Below, piece by piece: positions 43,437-55,893 of a DNA stretch of 64,000 nt. Below the pieces are notes generated by a model. It ran no database searches. It saw only the letters and a list, made by a program, of their open reading frames with translations, and was not told the origin of the DNA. Every line of letters starts with the position of its first letter. Within the stretch, counting starts at the first letter, position 1. The position numbers and the translations under genes are program-made. Where the stretch lies: assembly GCA_029215795.1 (NCBI GenBank), contig JARDYH010000007.1, positions 70,858,763-70,922,762 on the forward strand, read 5' to 3'. The DNA is from Anniella stebbinsi. Its lineage: Eukaryota; Chordata; Lepidosauria; Squamata; Anniellidae.

Positions 43437-45259
43437 CGTTCTCTGGCCAGAGAGAGAAAGAGAGAGAGCATGCGGGGGTGGAGGTGGGGGCAGTTACTAC
43501 AGGCTGGAAAATCGATTTCTGCTTCTGAACAAGCTTCGCTTCCCAGATCTCCGGGTTCATTAGCACGGACTGGGCTTGACACCAATACAATTTCCACACC
43601 GTGCTGGCTGCAGCAGAGCTGGTGGGGGAGGGGTGCACATATAGGGCCAGCTCTGCAAAGCCACTTTTCTGAACCCTCACCCTGCCAGCCATGGAACGTG
43701 TCCGGAGCAGATTCTAAAATCACCTCCTGTTGTTGACGTTTTTCTTCCGGCCAACCCCCAAATCTCGCCTTTGCACTTGCTCTAGGGTTCTTGCCCTTAC
43801 TACCCATTGACACCCCACTGCCTGCATTCTCTTCATGCCTCAACCCTTCCCCATTCCAGATACTCCTACATTTCAATTGTCAAGTCTATAAGAAAAGGTG
43901 ACTTTTACGAAGTCTAGTAGGTTAGGTAGGAGAAGCCATCACCAGGACACCTGGGTTCTCTTCCTAATTCGGGGGGGGGGGGGATGGGGGGGCCGAGAGA
44001 ATGGGAATGAGAAGAATGAAGTCTAGCAGTCAGCAGTTATTGCTAATTAGTTCATTAATAAATAAGCACCCACCTCCCTCCCCACAATCACATCACCACC
44101 ATCCCAGGTCTTACATATATTTCCCCAGCAGGCCTTATACAGTCAACCACCTCATAATTTTCAGAGACAGAAGATAAATTTTCCCCAAGGTCACCTAGAA
44201 AAGCCCTTCATAGACATCAGGAGGCCCAGCTTCAGAACTCCCCCCCGCCCCCTTTTACTTTCTGCTCTAACCACTAGGCACCAATGCCCTCATTCTCTCC
44301 TGAAGTTCCATCCTTTCAAATAAACACATGCCCACTTATCTTTCCAGCACAGTGTCCATGGCTGAACAGTTGAGAGGTGCAGTTGAAAAGTCTACCTTTA
44401 GGATGCACCCAGACATTATGGTGAGGGGAGCAGAAGGGGGGAGGGGGAGGGAGGATATGGCAGAATGAAATAGCTTGACACAAGGAAACAGAGAAACTTT
44501 ATATCTCACTTTGAGAACAAATAACAACTGGGTTGGGAAGGGAATGCCTAAAAACTGATGGGGGGGGAGCAGTGAGATGCAAACCAAATCCCAGTTCCCC
44601 TTAAAATACAGCCCAGCCCAGTCCAGCACCCCTCAAAACACATGGCAGACAGAGAATGTGAATCATTCACAATTTCAGGATTTGACTTAGAGATAATTGG
44701 GGGATGGGTGGGTGAGAGAGATCGACATAGGCAGACAGGAAGATTTTGATCAAACTCAGGCACAAGATTATCATTGGGAGCGTTTGGTTAGATGTGTGGT
44801 ACATAGGTGATCATTGCGAGATGGGGAAGAAGAGAATCTGAAACTTAAACCAGAAATTGTTGGGATATTCGACATAATTGGAGTAACCAATTACTGGGGT
44901 TGCACCTGAAACTCGATCAGGATGTGAACGGGGTTCATTTGATGAGAATCAGCAGCTACGGGACGTTGCTAATAATTTGAGACAAATGGGTAGAAAGAAC
45001 TGGGTGAGACAGGAAAAGAGGGGTGGTGTTTGGGGGGCACCTTCCCAGACTGCCGAAGGATCTCACAGGTGCCTTCCCTCCACCCCCACCCCTTGTCCCC
45101 TAATTCCCCCTGGGCCATAAAAATCCTCCCCCACCCAACCCACCAACCCACCTAACCCTAAACCTGGATTTGTGTTTCCAATATCCTGAAGCAATTGGGA
45201 AAACAACTGCCGGGGGGTGGGGGGGGGGGTGAGGAAGACTCTTAAGAAGAAATAACAAT
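43437..45259. other. No recognised gene; simple G-rich runs
   Basis: Poly-G at 43973-43983 and 44560-44567; otherwise unique sequence without splice-bounded exons. A tRNA-SINE fragment (TGCTCTAACCACTAGGCACC) is at about 44190-44290. Confidence 0.5.
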
Positions 45260-46300
45260 AAAAATAGCTGGATGATTGGGGCAGCAGAAGGGAAAGGAAC
45301 CAACCGTTCCCCCACCCACCCCCCAAAAAGTTGGGGTGCCTCTTTCTTTTTTTCCCGCGCTTTCTTTCCGTTTTGCCCAGTTCTTTTTCTGCCGGCGTCT
45401 GTGTTTCTTTGCTCTGGCGGATCTTTTTTGCCTCTTTTCCCTGCTACCATCCACCCCCACCGCCCCCCACCCCCTCCGTCTATCGACCGCAGGATGCCGG
45501 CGCCGGAGGTTCGATACGGAGCAGTGACACTCCGGATCAATACCGCATGAATAAAAACCCCGCTCGCCCATCTCCTCTTTCTTCCTCTCCCTCTGTTCCC
45601 TTTTTCTCCCCTCCTTTCTCTTTCCCCTCTCGGCTCTTTTTTCTCCCTCTCTTTCCCTCTCTCTCTCTCTCTCGCCCCGACTGGAAGAGTTGGTGGCATC
45701 TTTCTCTCTCTCTGTCTCTTTCTGTGGGTTTTTTCCCCCCTTCCTTCCCTTTTTCTTTCCTTCTTCCCTTTTTCTTTCTCGCTTTTCTGCCTCTTCCCCT
45801 CTTCTTACCGTTTGCAGAGCGCAGGGCGAGCGGCGATTTGAGGCGCCATCCGTTCTCCGGGCCGGCGGATCTTTGGAACACCAAGGGGACCGGCAGTGGG
45901 ATGAACATGTCGGGGACCTGTGAGTGACACTCCGCATAACCCCACGGAGGGAAAAAAATATAAATATATATATATAAAAGGATGGGTGGGTGAGTGGAGA
46001 GAAAGGGGTGTCGGGGGTGGAGGGGGGACACACACTCTGGACAGGTGACGACCGACCGAGAATGACAATCAACGAAGGGGGGGGGAGTGGAAATCGGACA
46101 GATCTCTCTCTCCCTCCCTCTCTCTCTCGCCTCTCCCCACCCCACTCCACACACACACACACACACGGCTCCGCTTTCTGCACTTACACACGTGCGTGCA
46201 TGGGTGTGTGCATAGACAAGTGTGTGTGTGTGTGTGTGTGTGTGTTTGTGTGTCTGCGTTGCAAGGACGCGTGGGGTTCGTCAAGATAACCGGACAGTGT
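45260..46300. promoter_or_regulatory. CpG island with long polypyrimidine tract
   Basis: CpG-rich blocks at 45480-45570 (GATGCCGGCGCCGGAGG, GTTCGATACGGAGC) and 45810-45920 flank about 240 bp of almost pure pyrimidine (45565-45810). GTGACACTCCG occurs at 45525 and again at 45924. Unmethylated-type CpG density and a possible exon make this the best promoter candidate upstream of POU2F2. It could also belong to a neighbouring gene. Confidence 0.5.
45809..45908 (-). CDS. Candidate alternative first coding exon of POU2F2
   Basis: On the minus strand an ATG at 45908-45906 opens 33 codons (MFIPLPVPLVFQRSAG...LALRSAN) plus one G. They end at AACG|GTAAGAAG, a good donor. The phase is 1, so splicing to POU2F2 exon 2 would restore the Glu codon and stay in frame. 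The exon lies in a CpG island about 33 kb upstream of exon 1. Against it: a phase match has a one-in-three chance, I do not recognise the peptide, and the plus strand also shows an acceptor (TTTGCAG at 45817) and donor (GTGAGT at 45920) around the same block. Confidence 0.3.
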
Positions 46301-46585
46301 GCATCATTTTAAGGCTTTTGCAAAGGGGGAGGATGTGTGCATGCAAGTGTGTGCGTGTGTGTGTGTGTGTGTGCGCGCGCGCGCGTGCAACACACCGATC
46401 CCCCCCCAGCCAGCGCCTGTGTGTGCGTCTTGCCCCCTTTCACTAGATCAATGCCCCCCTTGAGCTCCGTCCGAATTTCTTCTTTTCCCCCATTGCTCTA
46501 CGTGCCCCCCTTTTTCATCACACGCACAGAGCCTCCGATTCCCACTTTATTGTCTTCTCCGTTATCTCTCTCTCTCTCTCTCTCT
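46149..46585 (+). repeat. (CA)n, (TG)n, (TG)n(CG)n and (CT)n cluster
   Basis: Tracts are at 46149-46166 (CA), 46219-46244 (TG), 46347-46386 (TG passing into CG) and 46565-46583 (CT). The alternating TG/CG tract can adopt Z-DNA. Confidence 0.95.
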
Positions 46586-47739
46586 TCTCCCCCCCCTTGT
46601 TTCCACCTCCCTCTCTCCTTCCAACCATCCCGCTTTGACAGATGACATCCAAGCAAGCGACCTGCCGTCCCTCGCAATCCCCCCCGCGGGGGGCTCCGCT
46701 TCCAACATCTCCCCCCCCCTTTCTTTCTTCACTCTTTGCACAAGTACAGTCCACCCAGACAAAAGCAATTATTCCTTAGGTACAAGCTTAGTGTGGGTGT
46801 TGAAAAGGGGAGGGGGAAAAGGGGGGAATGGATGAATTATTGACACCCCCCCCAGCAAATAATCTTTCCTTGCCTCCCCTTCTTCTTCAAAAATTAACAC
46901 ACACCTGACACCTTTTACAGCGACAACTCCTCTTTTCAAGGGCTAAAAATAAACCCCTTAATCAGCTTCACAATGCTCTTTCCTTACCCTTCCCCTCACT
47001 TAAATTAACACACGCGCAACCCCCCCCCCCCCCCAGACCAGGCATACAATGATCGCAGCCCCTTCCAGGTTTATTATTGGGAGAGAGATTTACACGGATA
47101 ATCACTCCAAGGCACCGTAATAATAAAGGGGGTGACCTTCCCACCCACCCACCCACCCCAAAAACTGCCCACGGGATACATAATTAGGCTGGGCGTGCAT
47201 CTGCAATAACTCTTCTCCTCCGTCGACTTCTTCTTCTTCTTCGCACCAGGCTTCTGCTCTCCCACTTTCGTTTTCCTGGGGATGCACCTGTCTGCTCAGG
47301 GTTCATGCCCTCGTCTCTTTTAATGGCTACTCTAAGGGTTTGCAGGCAGGGAGGAAGCGATCCTGCGCTGCTCTTCCATGATCTAGAGATATCATTCGGC
47401 CACTGGCTCAGGATGATGCCCTGCGTCTCCACGCCCCAGGCCCCGTTCGCCCAATGACTGACTTGGCACATTTTTAAAAAAATGCACACGCATTCAAATG
47501 TTGCTTCACTAGACGAAGGCGGATGTTTTGAGGTGTTGGTTTCCTTTTTGTTTCCTTCCGCTCTTTCCTGCCACCACCCTACCCAGCCCTGGCACGGGTC
47601 AAGCCCCAATTGGGGCTGAGTTCCCAGCGTGGATTCCAAACTGGCGGTATGACACAGTCCCAAGAATGGAGAAAGGCAATCTTTCCAAAGAGAGTTCAAT
47701 CGAGGTGGCTTGAAAGAGGTTTCCTGTCCCCCATGGTGT
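46586..47739. other. GC-rich flank of the CpG island, unrecognised
   Basis: It contains CCCCCGCGGGGGGC (46681-46694), poly-C (47021-47034) and a CTTCTTCTTCTTC run (47226-47240). The Arg-rich ORF over that run on the minus strand is low complexity. An acceptor-like site at about 46640 has no supported exon after it. Confidence 0.4.
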
Positions 47740-47860
47740 GCGAGGACATTTATTTTGCCTCTGGTCAAAAAGATTTGGCAGGATTTCAAAACAACACAGG
47801 AAAAAACCTGCTAAACCTGCTTACCAGAAGGGACAGCAAGATCCCTCTTTCAAACAGATT
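47740..47860 (+). repeat. Short interspersed repeat, copy 1 (mate at 63400)
   Basis: It shares with 63400-63530 the order CTGGTC, TTTGGCA, AAAAAACCTGC, AAACCTG, a GCAA(G)ATCC word, then TTTCAAA. An inverted pair (AGATTTGGCAGG / CCTGCTAAACCT) forms an imperfect hairpin. Confidence 0.55.
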
Positions 47861-48429
47861 TCAATTTTGGGGACTGAGGGGGAGGGTCCATCTTTTGGCT
47901 CTACTGCAGACTAAATGGTACCTATTTCTTGTGCTACATTCTCCCACCACAACCCTTCTAGTTTAGCTTTGCTGCGTTAAATCTATCACGGGAGAAACTG
48001 TAGTGTGGACAAGCCGTGATTCAGCTAGGGCCAGCCAAACCCCAAGACTTGAGTCTTGACAATAGCCTCCCCTCCAATATAGTAGGATATTTCTGCTTTT
48101 CTTTCCCCCACCCCACCCCATTTGATCCCTGTATACAGATGGATTCTTTCCCCCCACCCCACCCCCTTATTACTCTATTATGATCTTGCCAGTCCTGTTC
48201 AACTGCATTTCAAACAAGTGGGCCAAAAGGCAATCAACAGTGGATGCCATTATCTGTATCCCATTTGAACTCCCTTTTCATGTATCATTTGATTCCCCCC
48301 CCCCTCATTTTTTTTCTCAACACAGCTCTGGAATCATAGAGGGAGAAAAAAGTAGATAGAGGACAGACACAAAGATAGAAATGTATGGAGAGAGTGGTGT
48401 GGAAGATAGACAGACAGACAATATATGAA

Positions 48430-48468
<39 letters not shown>

Positions 48469-48959
48469 TGTGGGTGGACATAGAAAGGGATGGAAATGTA
48501 TTAGCAAAAGGCAGAGGGAGAGAGGGGTATATATGGTGTAGTATAGATAGATATCAGATTGATGGAGGGGCAAATAGATGAATATGTATGGGGTAGAGGG
48601 AGAGAGGGAGATAGAAAGAAAGGAGGAAAAAAGTCAGTGTTGATAGGATATAAGCAGTGCAATTATTTGATTCAGTACCACAGTGTTGAGGTCAGAAATT
48701 AACAGCCGCTAACATTAAAGCAGGGGTGTTAATATGTTCTCTTTCTCTCTGCCCCACCCCTTCTCTCCCTGACTCTAGGTCGCTAGAAGATGAAATGTAC
48801 AACACACATTGCACACATCCCAAGTCTGTTCTATTAGAGGCTCCCCAATATTCTAACAAAAGCCAAACTGGAGGTGATGGGTGTTTTGGATTGTGTTTGA
48901 TCTCATCCAACGGAATTCTCTTTCTGGAGTGAAGCTGGGAAGGGGGTACGTGTACACAC
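47861..48959. other. No recognised gene
   Basis: Unique sequence with simple tracts, including (GA)n at 48433-48466. Confidence 0.5.
48433..48466 (+). repeat. (GA)n microsatellite
   Basis: An uninterrupted GA dinucleotide run. Confidence 0.96.
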
Positions 48960-49215
48960 CATTTCAGCCTTTGGTGGGAAAAGGAAGGTCTGTACGTGCT
49001 AATAATAAACCACCGCAGGAAAGCGGAGATGAGTTAATCACAAATCCACCCATCCAAAGAAGCAAAGTGGAGTCACTGAATAGGACTTGGTCCGTTTCCA
49101 CGAGAGCCACTTCAGCCAGTAATTGCATTGCCCACATCTGTCATTCAAATGTAAAACCTTCACAGACTACTTTGAAAATTATACTTCCCCACTTCCTAAT
49201 CTACAGGAACAAAAT
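48960..49215. promoter_or_regulatory. Putative conserved non-coding element
   Basis: Non-repetitive sequence with short homeobox and bHLH-like words (GCTAATAATAAACC, GATGAGTTAATCAC, AGCCAGTAATTGCATTG, CACATCTGTCATTC). Conservation is inferred from composition only. Confidence 0.3.
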
Positions 49216-50744
49216 TCAAAAGTGTCTCTCTCCCCAGATTAAAGGGTGTTCTTACTGGCACCTGTGAAAATGCCTTTCTATATGCTGGGCCACGGATGTC
49301 TTGCTCCTTCCCATTTCAGCCCAAACAAAACACAAGAAGCACAACTGTTCTTTAAAAAGTGTGCAGCAAGGACGTGCCTTTTCCAGTCCCCGCCCTTTTT
49401 GCACCAGTACCTACTGGAGGTGTTGTGTGTGTGTGTGTTATGTGTGTGGCAAGAATTGTTTCAAAGTGATTTCCTATTTTATTGTAACCTGCCCCAAATC
49501 ATTGGGATTTGGGTGGGTTAGAAATCAAAACAATCGTCTTAAATATACAATTAATCTCAACTATCATTGCTGCCAAAAGTTTGTGTTATTTCATATGTGT
49601 ATTATTTCAATTTATACCCTGTCTTTCTCTACAAAGGTAGAAAGAGAGGGAGGGAGGGAGGGAGTAGACAGAATGGGAGGTGGGAGGGAAGAGTGTATAT
49701 GGAATAATGGGTAAACATAGGTGGATTTTATCTATATAGGCCAGGATACAAAGAGCCACTTTAGATGAGCTCAGAGGGTTGCATATGCCCAACTCAGATT
49801 TTGGACTTTTTTTTTCTTTGACAGCAGACCCCTTTCCTTCATACTGTATCACAAACTGCTTTGGAAACATTCCTCGATTTCAAAAATGGCATCTGTTTAA
49901 GAACAGCATGTCAAAGTCTTCTTGGGTAAGAGGCACCAATTATGCAGTTCTTTGGATCCTGGCTTTCATTACTCTCCATAGACTGATCATTCAGATATGC
50001 ATGTGTTTAAGTAATCGAGTTCTTACAATAATCCTTTGTGCATTTCAAATAACCTTTTGTGCATTCTAACCAGAATTTAAAGAGAATTGCTGCTCTATGC
50101 AACTAATTAACACACAGGTAACAACCATGTGTAGAAGCCCCAGATAATAGATTGGCATTGAGTATTCCCATCTGCATTACACAAGATGGATGGGAAGGCA
50201 CATCCTATCCACACCATGCTACACTAGTGTGGATCCAATTAGCACTAATGTATTGGACACTGCAGCATGCCTCCCAATCCAGTAACAGGAAATGCACATG
50301 CAGAACCGATTGCTGGGTGCTATCATCCAGCCAAAACAATTCAATCATTCAGCAACTTTGTTGCACAACAAATCCTGATCCAGAAAGGGAATCTACGGTG
50401 AATCTCTCATGCTGGGCTTGGATATACAGTATCACATCCTTTTCCTCTGAATTAATTAATCCAGAAGAAGTAGCAACGTCTACTGAGGTGTGAAAGAATC
50501 ATCACTATACATACATATACGCACCCTTTTTGCGCTCTAACCATGTAGATTCTGTATCATTAAAATAAGTTAAAAGAGGACAATCTGCATTAAATATTCT
50601 TAAGAAAGAATCCTTGTTATTTTCACCTGTACAGGATCTGTTACTTGGCAGGTCTACAAAGTGTTATGTATTTTGCATGTATTAAGATACTTCCTTTCTT
50701 CATTTACAATTAAAAGCTGAGGAATAGTACTATATCATATCCGT
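49216..50744. other. No recognised gene
   Basis: Unique AT-rich sequence with a (GT)n tract at 49425-49448 and (GGGA)n at 49648-49662. Confidence 0.5.
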
Positions 50745-51075
50745 CCACCTTTTAAACATTCATCAAAAGAAGATGCGCAATTTAAGCCTTTCCTCTAGTA
50801 CAACCTAGCATCCACGTTACAACCTGGGCCTACTTTCAAAGAACTTCAAGGGTTTAATGGACTATGCCAAGGCTTATAAGCTCAATACAACCGAAATGAA
50901 GGTTTGAGAGAAAAAAATATAAAAAATTATCTAACAGGGCGGTTAATGGATTACCTGAAAAATTACCGTGAAATCTGGAATTAATCTTCTTGTTCCTATT
51001 CTTCATCCCAGACTGTATTAAAACCATGACGGTTCTTCTTGATTTTTAAAAGCAGTTTGCTAATTTAGAAGCAAC
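50745..51075. promoter_or_regulatory. Putative conserved non-coding element
   Basis: Unique AT-rich sequence with closely packed words GGTTAATGGATTACC, CTGGAATTAATCTTC, AACATTCATCAAAAG and AGTTTGCTAATTTAG. No repeat is recognised. Confidence 0.3.
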
Positions 51076-52912
51076 AGTGGAAAACATCTGGGAGGGGATG
51101 GTAATATTTTTTAAGAGATTTTTTTTTTATCAGAAATGGCTCTTTTCCTCCAGAAAGTAAAATGAAATCAAGAGAGGAAATCCAAGCAACACTAAGAAAA
51201 GAAGGGAAGATGGACTTCCTTTGTTGTTGCCGAATGTGGATGGTGAAGGGGTGGGTGTCATGCTTTGCTATTTTCCCCTTTATATTCTTTTAGGGTGTAG
51301 TGGAGATGCCTATAAAGCTTTATATCCTCAATACCTCATTTTCTATTCAAGAAAAGCCAAGGAAGTGGAGATATTTTGCAAAAAGATTGCTGCAGTAGGA
51401 GAATAGCAAAGATAGTTGTGTGGTCCTTATGTAAGATACGGAAGAGAAAAAACTTGGGGTAAGCCTTTATCAATACAGGGCAGAGCCTCTGTGTTCTGCT
51501 TTGCTGTATTCAGCTCATGGGCATTGAGATCAGCTGGCCTTTGGAGCGATCCTTTACATTTTTGTCAAAGACATCACCCTGAATCTTTCCACCTTTCTCT
51601 TGTGGGGCCAACAGCTGAGCAGAGGGCTGGCAATGTGCAGGGAAATTCCGCTGCAGTTATCTGTGTCCTTAACACAATGAAAACTGTACGGTTTGTTGCT
51701 TCACACACACAAAACGTTCAACAGAACAATAAAGGCAATTTCATTCCCCCAAAAAGTAACGGGAGACTGTCAGTTATTTCAAAGTATCGCAGAATCATTG
51801 GGCCCCATTAAGAGAAACATAGAGCATACACAGACAAGAATCGGATACATAGCTATGTTCTGACTAGACTGTCTGGCCATGATTATAGGCAAACAGAGGA
51901 TCTCAGAGATCAAATCCATTTTTCCCTGCCACACTGTAAAAACTCAGTCAGTGTAGACATTTGGCTCAAATGTATAAAGATCTGTTCCCAATCCCTGCTC
52001 TTCTATTTGAACTACTAGCAGCATGCAACAGTGTAAATGGATGAATAAAATCCCATGTCACAGTATGAAACAGAGCAATATCTATATGGGATGATGATTG
52101 TGATGACATGTTATTTATATAGCACTTTTAATGTGCTTTGCACTCTTTGGCCAGTAGGGAAAGAAGGACAGGTATGTCAGGAGGGAAAATGCTAGCACTG
52201 CCACAATTTCCAATGCTGAAGCATCAAACTACTGTGCAGTTTCAAAAGAGGCTTGCCTCTTTGGCATCGAGAACGGCTCCTGCAAAACCAGCAAATCACT
52301 GTCCACGTGTGGGGCCCTTCTCCTGCATGCCTATCTGTCAATCCCAGCCTTTAGCTTTTTAATCTTCACAAGTTAATAACCCCAGTAGAAGATTAAATAC
52401 TATAATTCCCATTTTACAGACATAGCAATCTCTCCAAGGCCAACCAAGGCGTTCATGGATAGGCACCATCATCAACATTTTACATTGCCCTGCAACCACA
52501 TATCCACAAATTTTCCAGCATTCATTGTATCAATTGTGTGTACCTAAAATGACTACTAATCCCACCGCCTACCTATGCTCTGCTGCTGACATGGGCTAAG
52601 GTCCCTTGGGAGAACACAGTCAAGACTCCCAGATGTCAATAAACATGTACCCAGTTTCATCCAGACCTCTTCATGATGCTCATGAACTATTCCTTGCCCA
52701 CAGCAAATGAGATGGTACCAACAAAGGAACAATGGGATTCCACTTTCAGGATCGCCCAACCGATCAGTGAGAGACAAAGTTGGAGTCTAACTTCACTCTA
52801 CCCACAAGGCATTGTGTCAAGGTATTGACCTGCTGACCCAGATTGGTTACACTGGCATTCTGGACTCTGTGCTCTAAAATCTAAGCACTGCTCCTCTCCC
52901 TCAAATTCAGAG
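51076..52912. other. No recognised gene
   Basis: No splice-bounded exon. Antisense MIR-like words (CATTTTACAGACATAGCAAT) occur at 52370-52450. The 131-codon ORF at 51416-51811 has no family support. Confidence 0.5.
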
Positions 52913-53133
52913 TGCTTCTTGAAGGAGGGCTCCTAGTGCTACCAATGAGAAGGTGTTGCACTGTTATTCTGACTTTTCTTTCTTAATGGATTTTCTAGAG
53001 GAAGAGAAAAGACGGAGGAAGCAGTGAGAAAACACGGGAGAGTTACAAGTTGAAGACGACGATGTCTGAAACCCCCATAAAATTCTGTGAATAAGGCCAG
53101 GCATTGACTCCATAAAAGACTCATCTGGAAGCA
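52913..53133 (+). mobile_element. Family C MITE
   Basis: TGCTTCTTGAAGGAGGGCTC to GACTCATCTGGAAGCA, 221 bp. The interior keeps TAGTGCTACCAATGAGAAGG and ATAAAATTCTGTGAATAAGG. Confidence 0.8.
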
Positions 53134-53914
53134 ACCTCAGATGTCCTGATCCCTAAGCAATCACTATCCTAAAGATGTATTTCAGTGACTATTGTTAGTC
53201 ATTTAGGACCAAACTAGGTGTCATGTCATAGCTGTGTTAATAAGTCTCTTGACTATGGCTAACAGAAGCTGGGGGTGGGGGATCAATTGAAGCTATCAGA
53301 GAATGGTTACCACCACCACCCCACTGCAGTAGTGCTGGTTTCCCAATACAAATCAAACACGTACACACGTCAGGTGCTATTAGGGCTGCAGAGGGGAAAA
53401 TATACAGGCTCTTGTATTGTGCTTCTATGTTTCCCTCTCCGTGGCTAATGGCAGCTCTGGGGGAGGCGGATAATTTGGATTGGAGCTCTGGTGCAGGGAA
53501 AGGGATTAGAAACCCATCCCTCCTGTGGCCCCAATCCAACTCATGTCTCCCAGCAGCTGCTCTTAGGAAAAGAGAAGGAAATTACATTGGAAGACCCAAT
53601 CTCTGATCTCCCATGTAACATCTAGTTATTAAGGCCCATGTGTACAGGAGTACTCTTAATGATTGTATCAGAAAGTTGGAGTATATGACTTCTACATCTC
53701 TAGAGGAAGCCCCTAAGAAGAGGAACGTGTATGGAGAGGTTGTCCCTGAAGCCACAGAGAGTGTGGCACCCTAGATGGTGTATGTGTAGCTTTCATATAG
53801 TGGTACGATACAGCACATCCCAAGATCCCTTTGCATTTATTTAAATATGGTAGCTTCCTTTCTTCTTCATTCACACTCTTTTGATATTTTCACGCATAAG
53901 GCTTCAGACATATC
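53134..53914. other. No recognised content
   Basis: Unique sequence without supported features. Confidence 0.5.
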
Positions 53915-54333
53915 TAGGGTGACCAACTGTCAGGATTTCCCCGGATTTGTCCTGGTTTTTGTTCTATCCTGGGTGTCGGGGGGGATTTTCTGTAATTTTC
54001 TATAATGTCCTGGAAAAACAAGCTTTCCCCTTTAGGGCCACATTAGCGTGGTTGGAGGGAATGACGAGCTTTCTGGAGGTGGGTTATTTCCCTCCCACTG
54101 CTCCAATCAGGACCTTACAGGGGAAAGTATGTCATTCCTGGACATTATAGAAAAGGACCCGATTGGAGCAGTGGAGGGCGGGAATGACACACTTTCCCCT
54201 CCTCCGCTCCAATTGGGTCCTTTAAAGCAGTGGGGGTGAATGACATGCTTTCCAGAGGCCCCGGAAAGCCACTTTCCCACCCCCCACCCCACTGAGGGTC
54301 CTCTTTTTTGGTTTCCCAAATGTGGTCACCCTA
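53915..54333 (+). mobile_element. Family G hAT-like MITE, copy 2
   Basis: Exact 8-bp flanks GACATATC. Ends TAGGGTGACC/GGTCACCCTA. The interior matches copy 1 at both ends, with shuffled or lost middle modules (GAATGACGAGCTTTCTGG, GAATGACACACTTTCC, GAATGACATGCTTTCC). Confidence 0.92.
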
Positions 54334-54536
54334 GACATATCCACACTACAAAGATTGGTCTTATACTAGTTCAACCATTATGGCTTCCCCCACAGAATCC
54401 TGTGAATTGCACTTTGGTGAGGGGATTGAGAATGTCCCATCAGAGATCCCTAGCACCATCAAAGAACTACAATTCCCAGAGGGGATGGGAGGGCACTAAA
54501 ACTAGTTTACATCTGTGGTGAAGAGTTGACTCAGGG

Positions 54537-54972
54537 CGCTTGGGGTGGCTCCTAGTGCGACCAATCAAAAGGCATTGTGCAGTTATCTTTCCCTCTTAAA
54601 TTATATGTGTGTGTGTGTGGTAAGAAAAACTATAGAAGAAGAGATGGGAAACACAGGAGGGTACAAATTAGTACTTCCGGACGATGCTTTTATTGTGCCA
54701 TTGCCCTGCCTCATTCACAGAATTTTTCAGGCAGGCTACACATCGTCATCTTCTTGCACTTTTAACCCTCTTACATTTTCCCACCACTACTTCTGTCTTT
54801 TCTCTTACTGCGGAAAATCAGATAAGGGAGAAAAGACAGAAAAGCCACAAGATGCCTTCTATTGGTTAGTGGTAGGACTCCTCCATCTGGAAGCCCATCG
54901 TCACCTGGACCCATCATAAAATTCAGTGAAGGAGACAGGGCGATTGCACAGTAAACGCCTTCTCTGGAAGCA
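54537..54972 (+). mobile_element. Family C MITE (outer copy) split by its own kind
   Basis: The left part, GGCTCCTAGTGCGACCAATC to about 54673, and the right part, from about 54894 (ACCTGGACCCATCATAAAAT) to TCTCTGGAAGCA, together make one family C element. The 220 bp between is a second, inverted family C element. Confidence 0.75.
54674..54893 (-). mobile_element. Family C MITE (inner copy, inverted)
   Basis: CTTCCGGACGATGCTTTTAT to CTCCTCCATCTGGAAG is exactly 220 bp, the family's usual length, and reads as the reverse complement of a whole copy. It lies within the copy above. Confidence 0.78.
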
Positions 54973-55601
54973 CCTTTAATGAGGTTGTACTTAAATTGGT
55001 CTACAATGTGGATGTAAAACCTACTTCGTCTATATGTGATGATGATTTTCCTTCCAAGGTCTATCCCACCTTAGTGATATTTAGCGTGTAACTACAGGTT
55101 ACATGCATACACAAGTAACAAAAACCTGACAACTGCTTTTCCTAGGAAACAGCAGCTTTGGGGCAGGGGCAATTTATTAGGGGAGAAGTGGCAAGGGAGT
55201 GCTTCCCTGCCTGCCACTTCTCTGCTCCAAATCATGCACCCTCTCTGCCCCCCCCCTCCACCCTCGCGGAGATCAGGAAGCATATTTACTATCACAAACA
55301 CATCTATAAGCTGGGGGGGGGGGTCTTGGTTTGGGGTGGAACAATATGGAGTGGAGAAGTAGCAGGCTGAGAAAGGAGTAAACATACAATGAAACCCAGA
55401 TGTTTCTCTGCTCAAAATCATCCCCTCTTGACACTGCTTTTCCCTAGCCATCGGACATGGACAATGACTCAGAGTCCCCTATGCATTTTTTGGTTGTTAG
55501 TTAGTGCGCCTCTTTTTCTTGACTTTTTTTTTCTTGGGGGAGAATCAACAGGTACCCTCCCGGTCACACGCCCTAGAAATAGGATTTGCAGAAACACTGA
55601 C

Positions 55602-55654
55602 CTTTCAGGCAGAAGTGGCAGCTGTAGTACATTCACTCCAGTCCAGTCCAGAAC
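55602..55654 (-). other. Weak 53-bp exon candidate
   Basis: On the minus strand a strong acceptor (CTCTTTTCTCTCCTCAG) precedes 53 bp, then a donor-like CTGAAAG|GTCAGTG. One frame is open (VLDWTGVNVLQLPLLPE) and no family is recognised. It could be a 5' UTR exon of POU2F2 or of an upstream gene, or chance. Confidence 0.15.
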
Positions 55655-55893
55655 CTGAGGAGAGAAAAGAGGGTGTCAGAAAGCAGAGCCAGCTGGAGAA
55701 AGGAAAGGCCTAGGATAGCGACTCTGCACACTCACTGGCATACATCAGGGAGCTGTACACAGCAGCATTTCTGCATATGTTGCATAACTGGGACATGATG
55801 AAGGGCTTGTACATGGTCAACAGGGCTAACTGTATGTATTCTCATACCGGAGGCAAACAATAGTTTTTAAGCGAGTTGAAGGGGGGTATAATA

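Noticed and set aside
43021..43876. Long ORFs on both strands
   Set aside because: They run through a (CT)n(CA)n tract and share no family motif.
45242..46183. 313-codon minus-strand ORF and its overlapping neighbours
   Set aside because: Its length comes from the pyrimidine/purine tract (Arg/Glu/Lys-rich low complexity) and from (CA)n; several frames on both strands are open at once.
47184..47789. 201-codon minus-strand ORF with a basic C-terminus
   Set aside because: The Arg-rich end is a CTT triplet run; no splice or family support.
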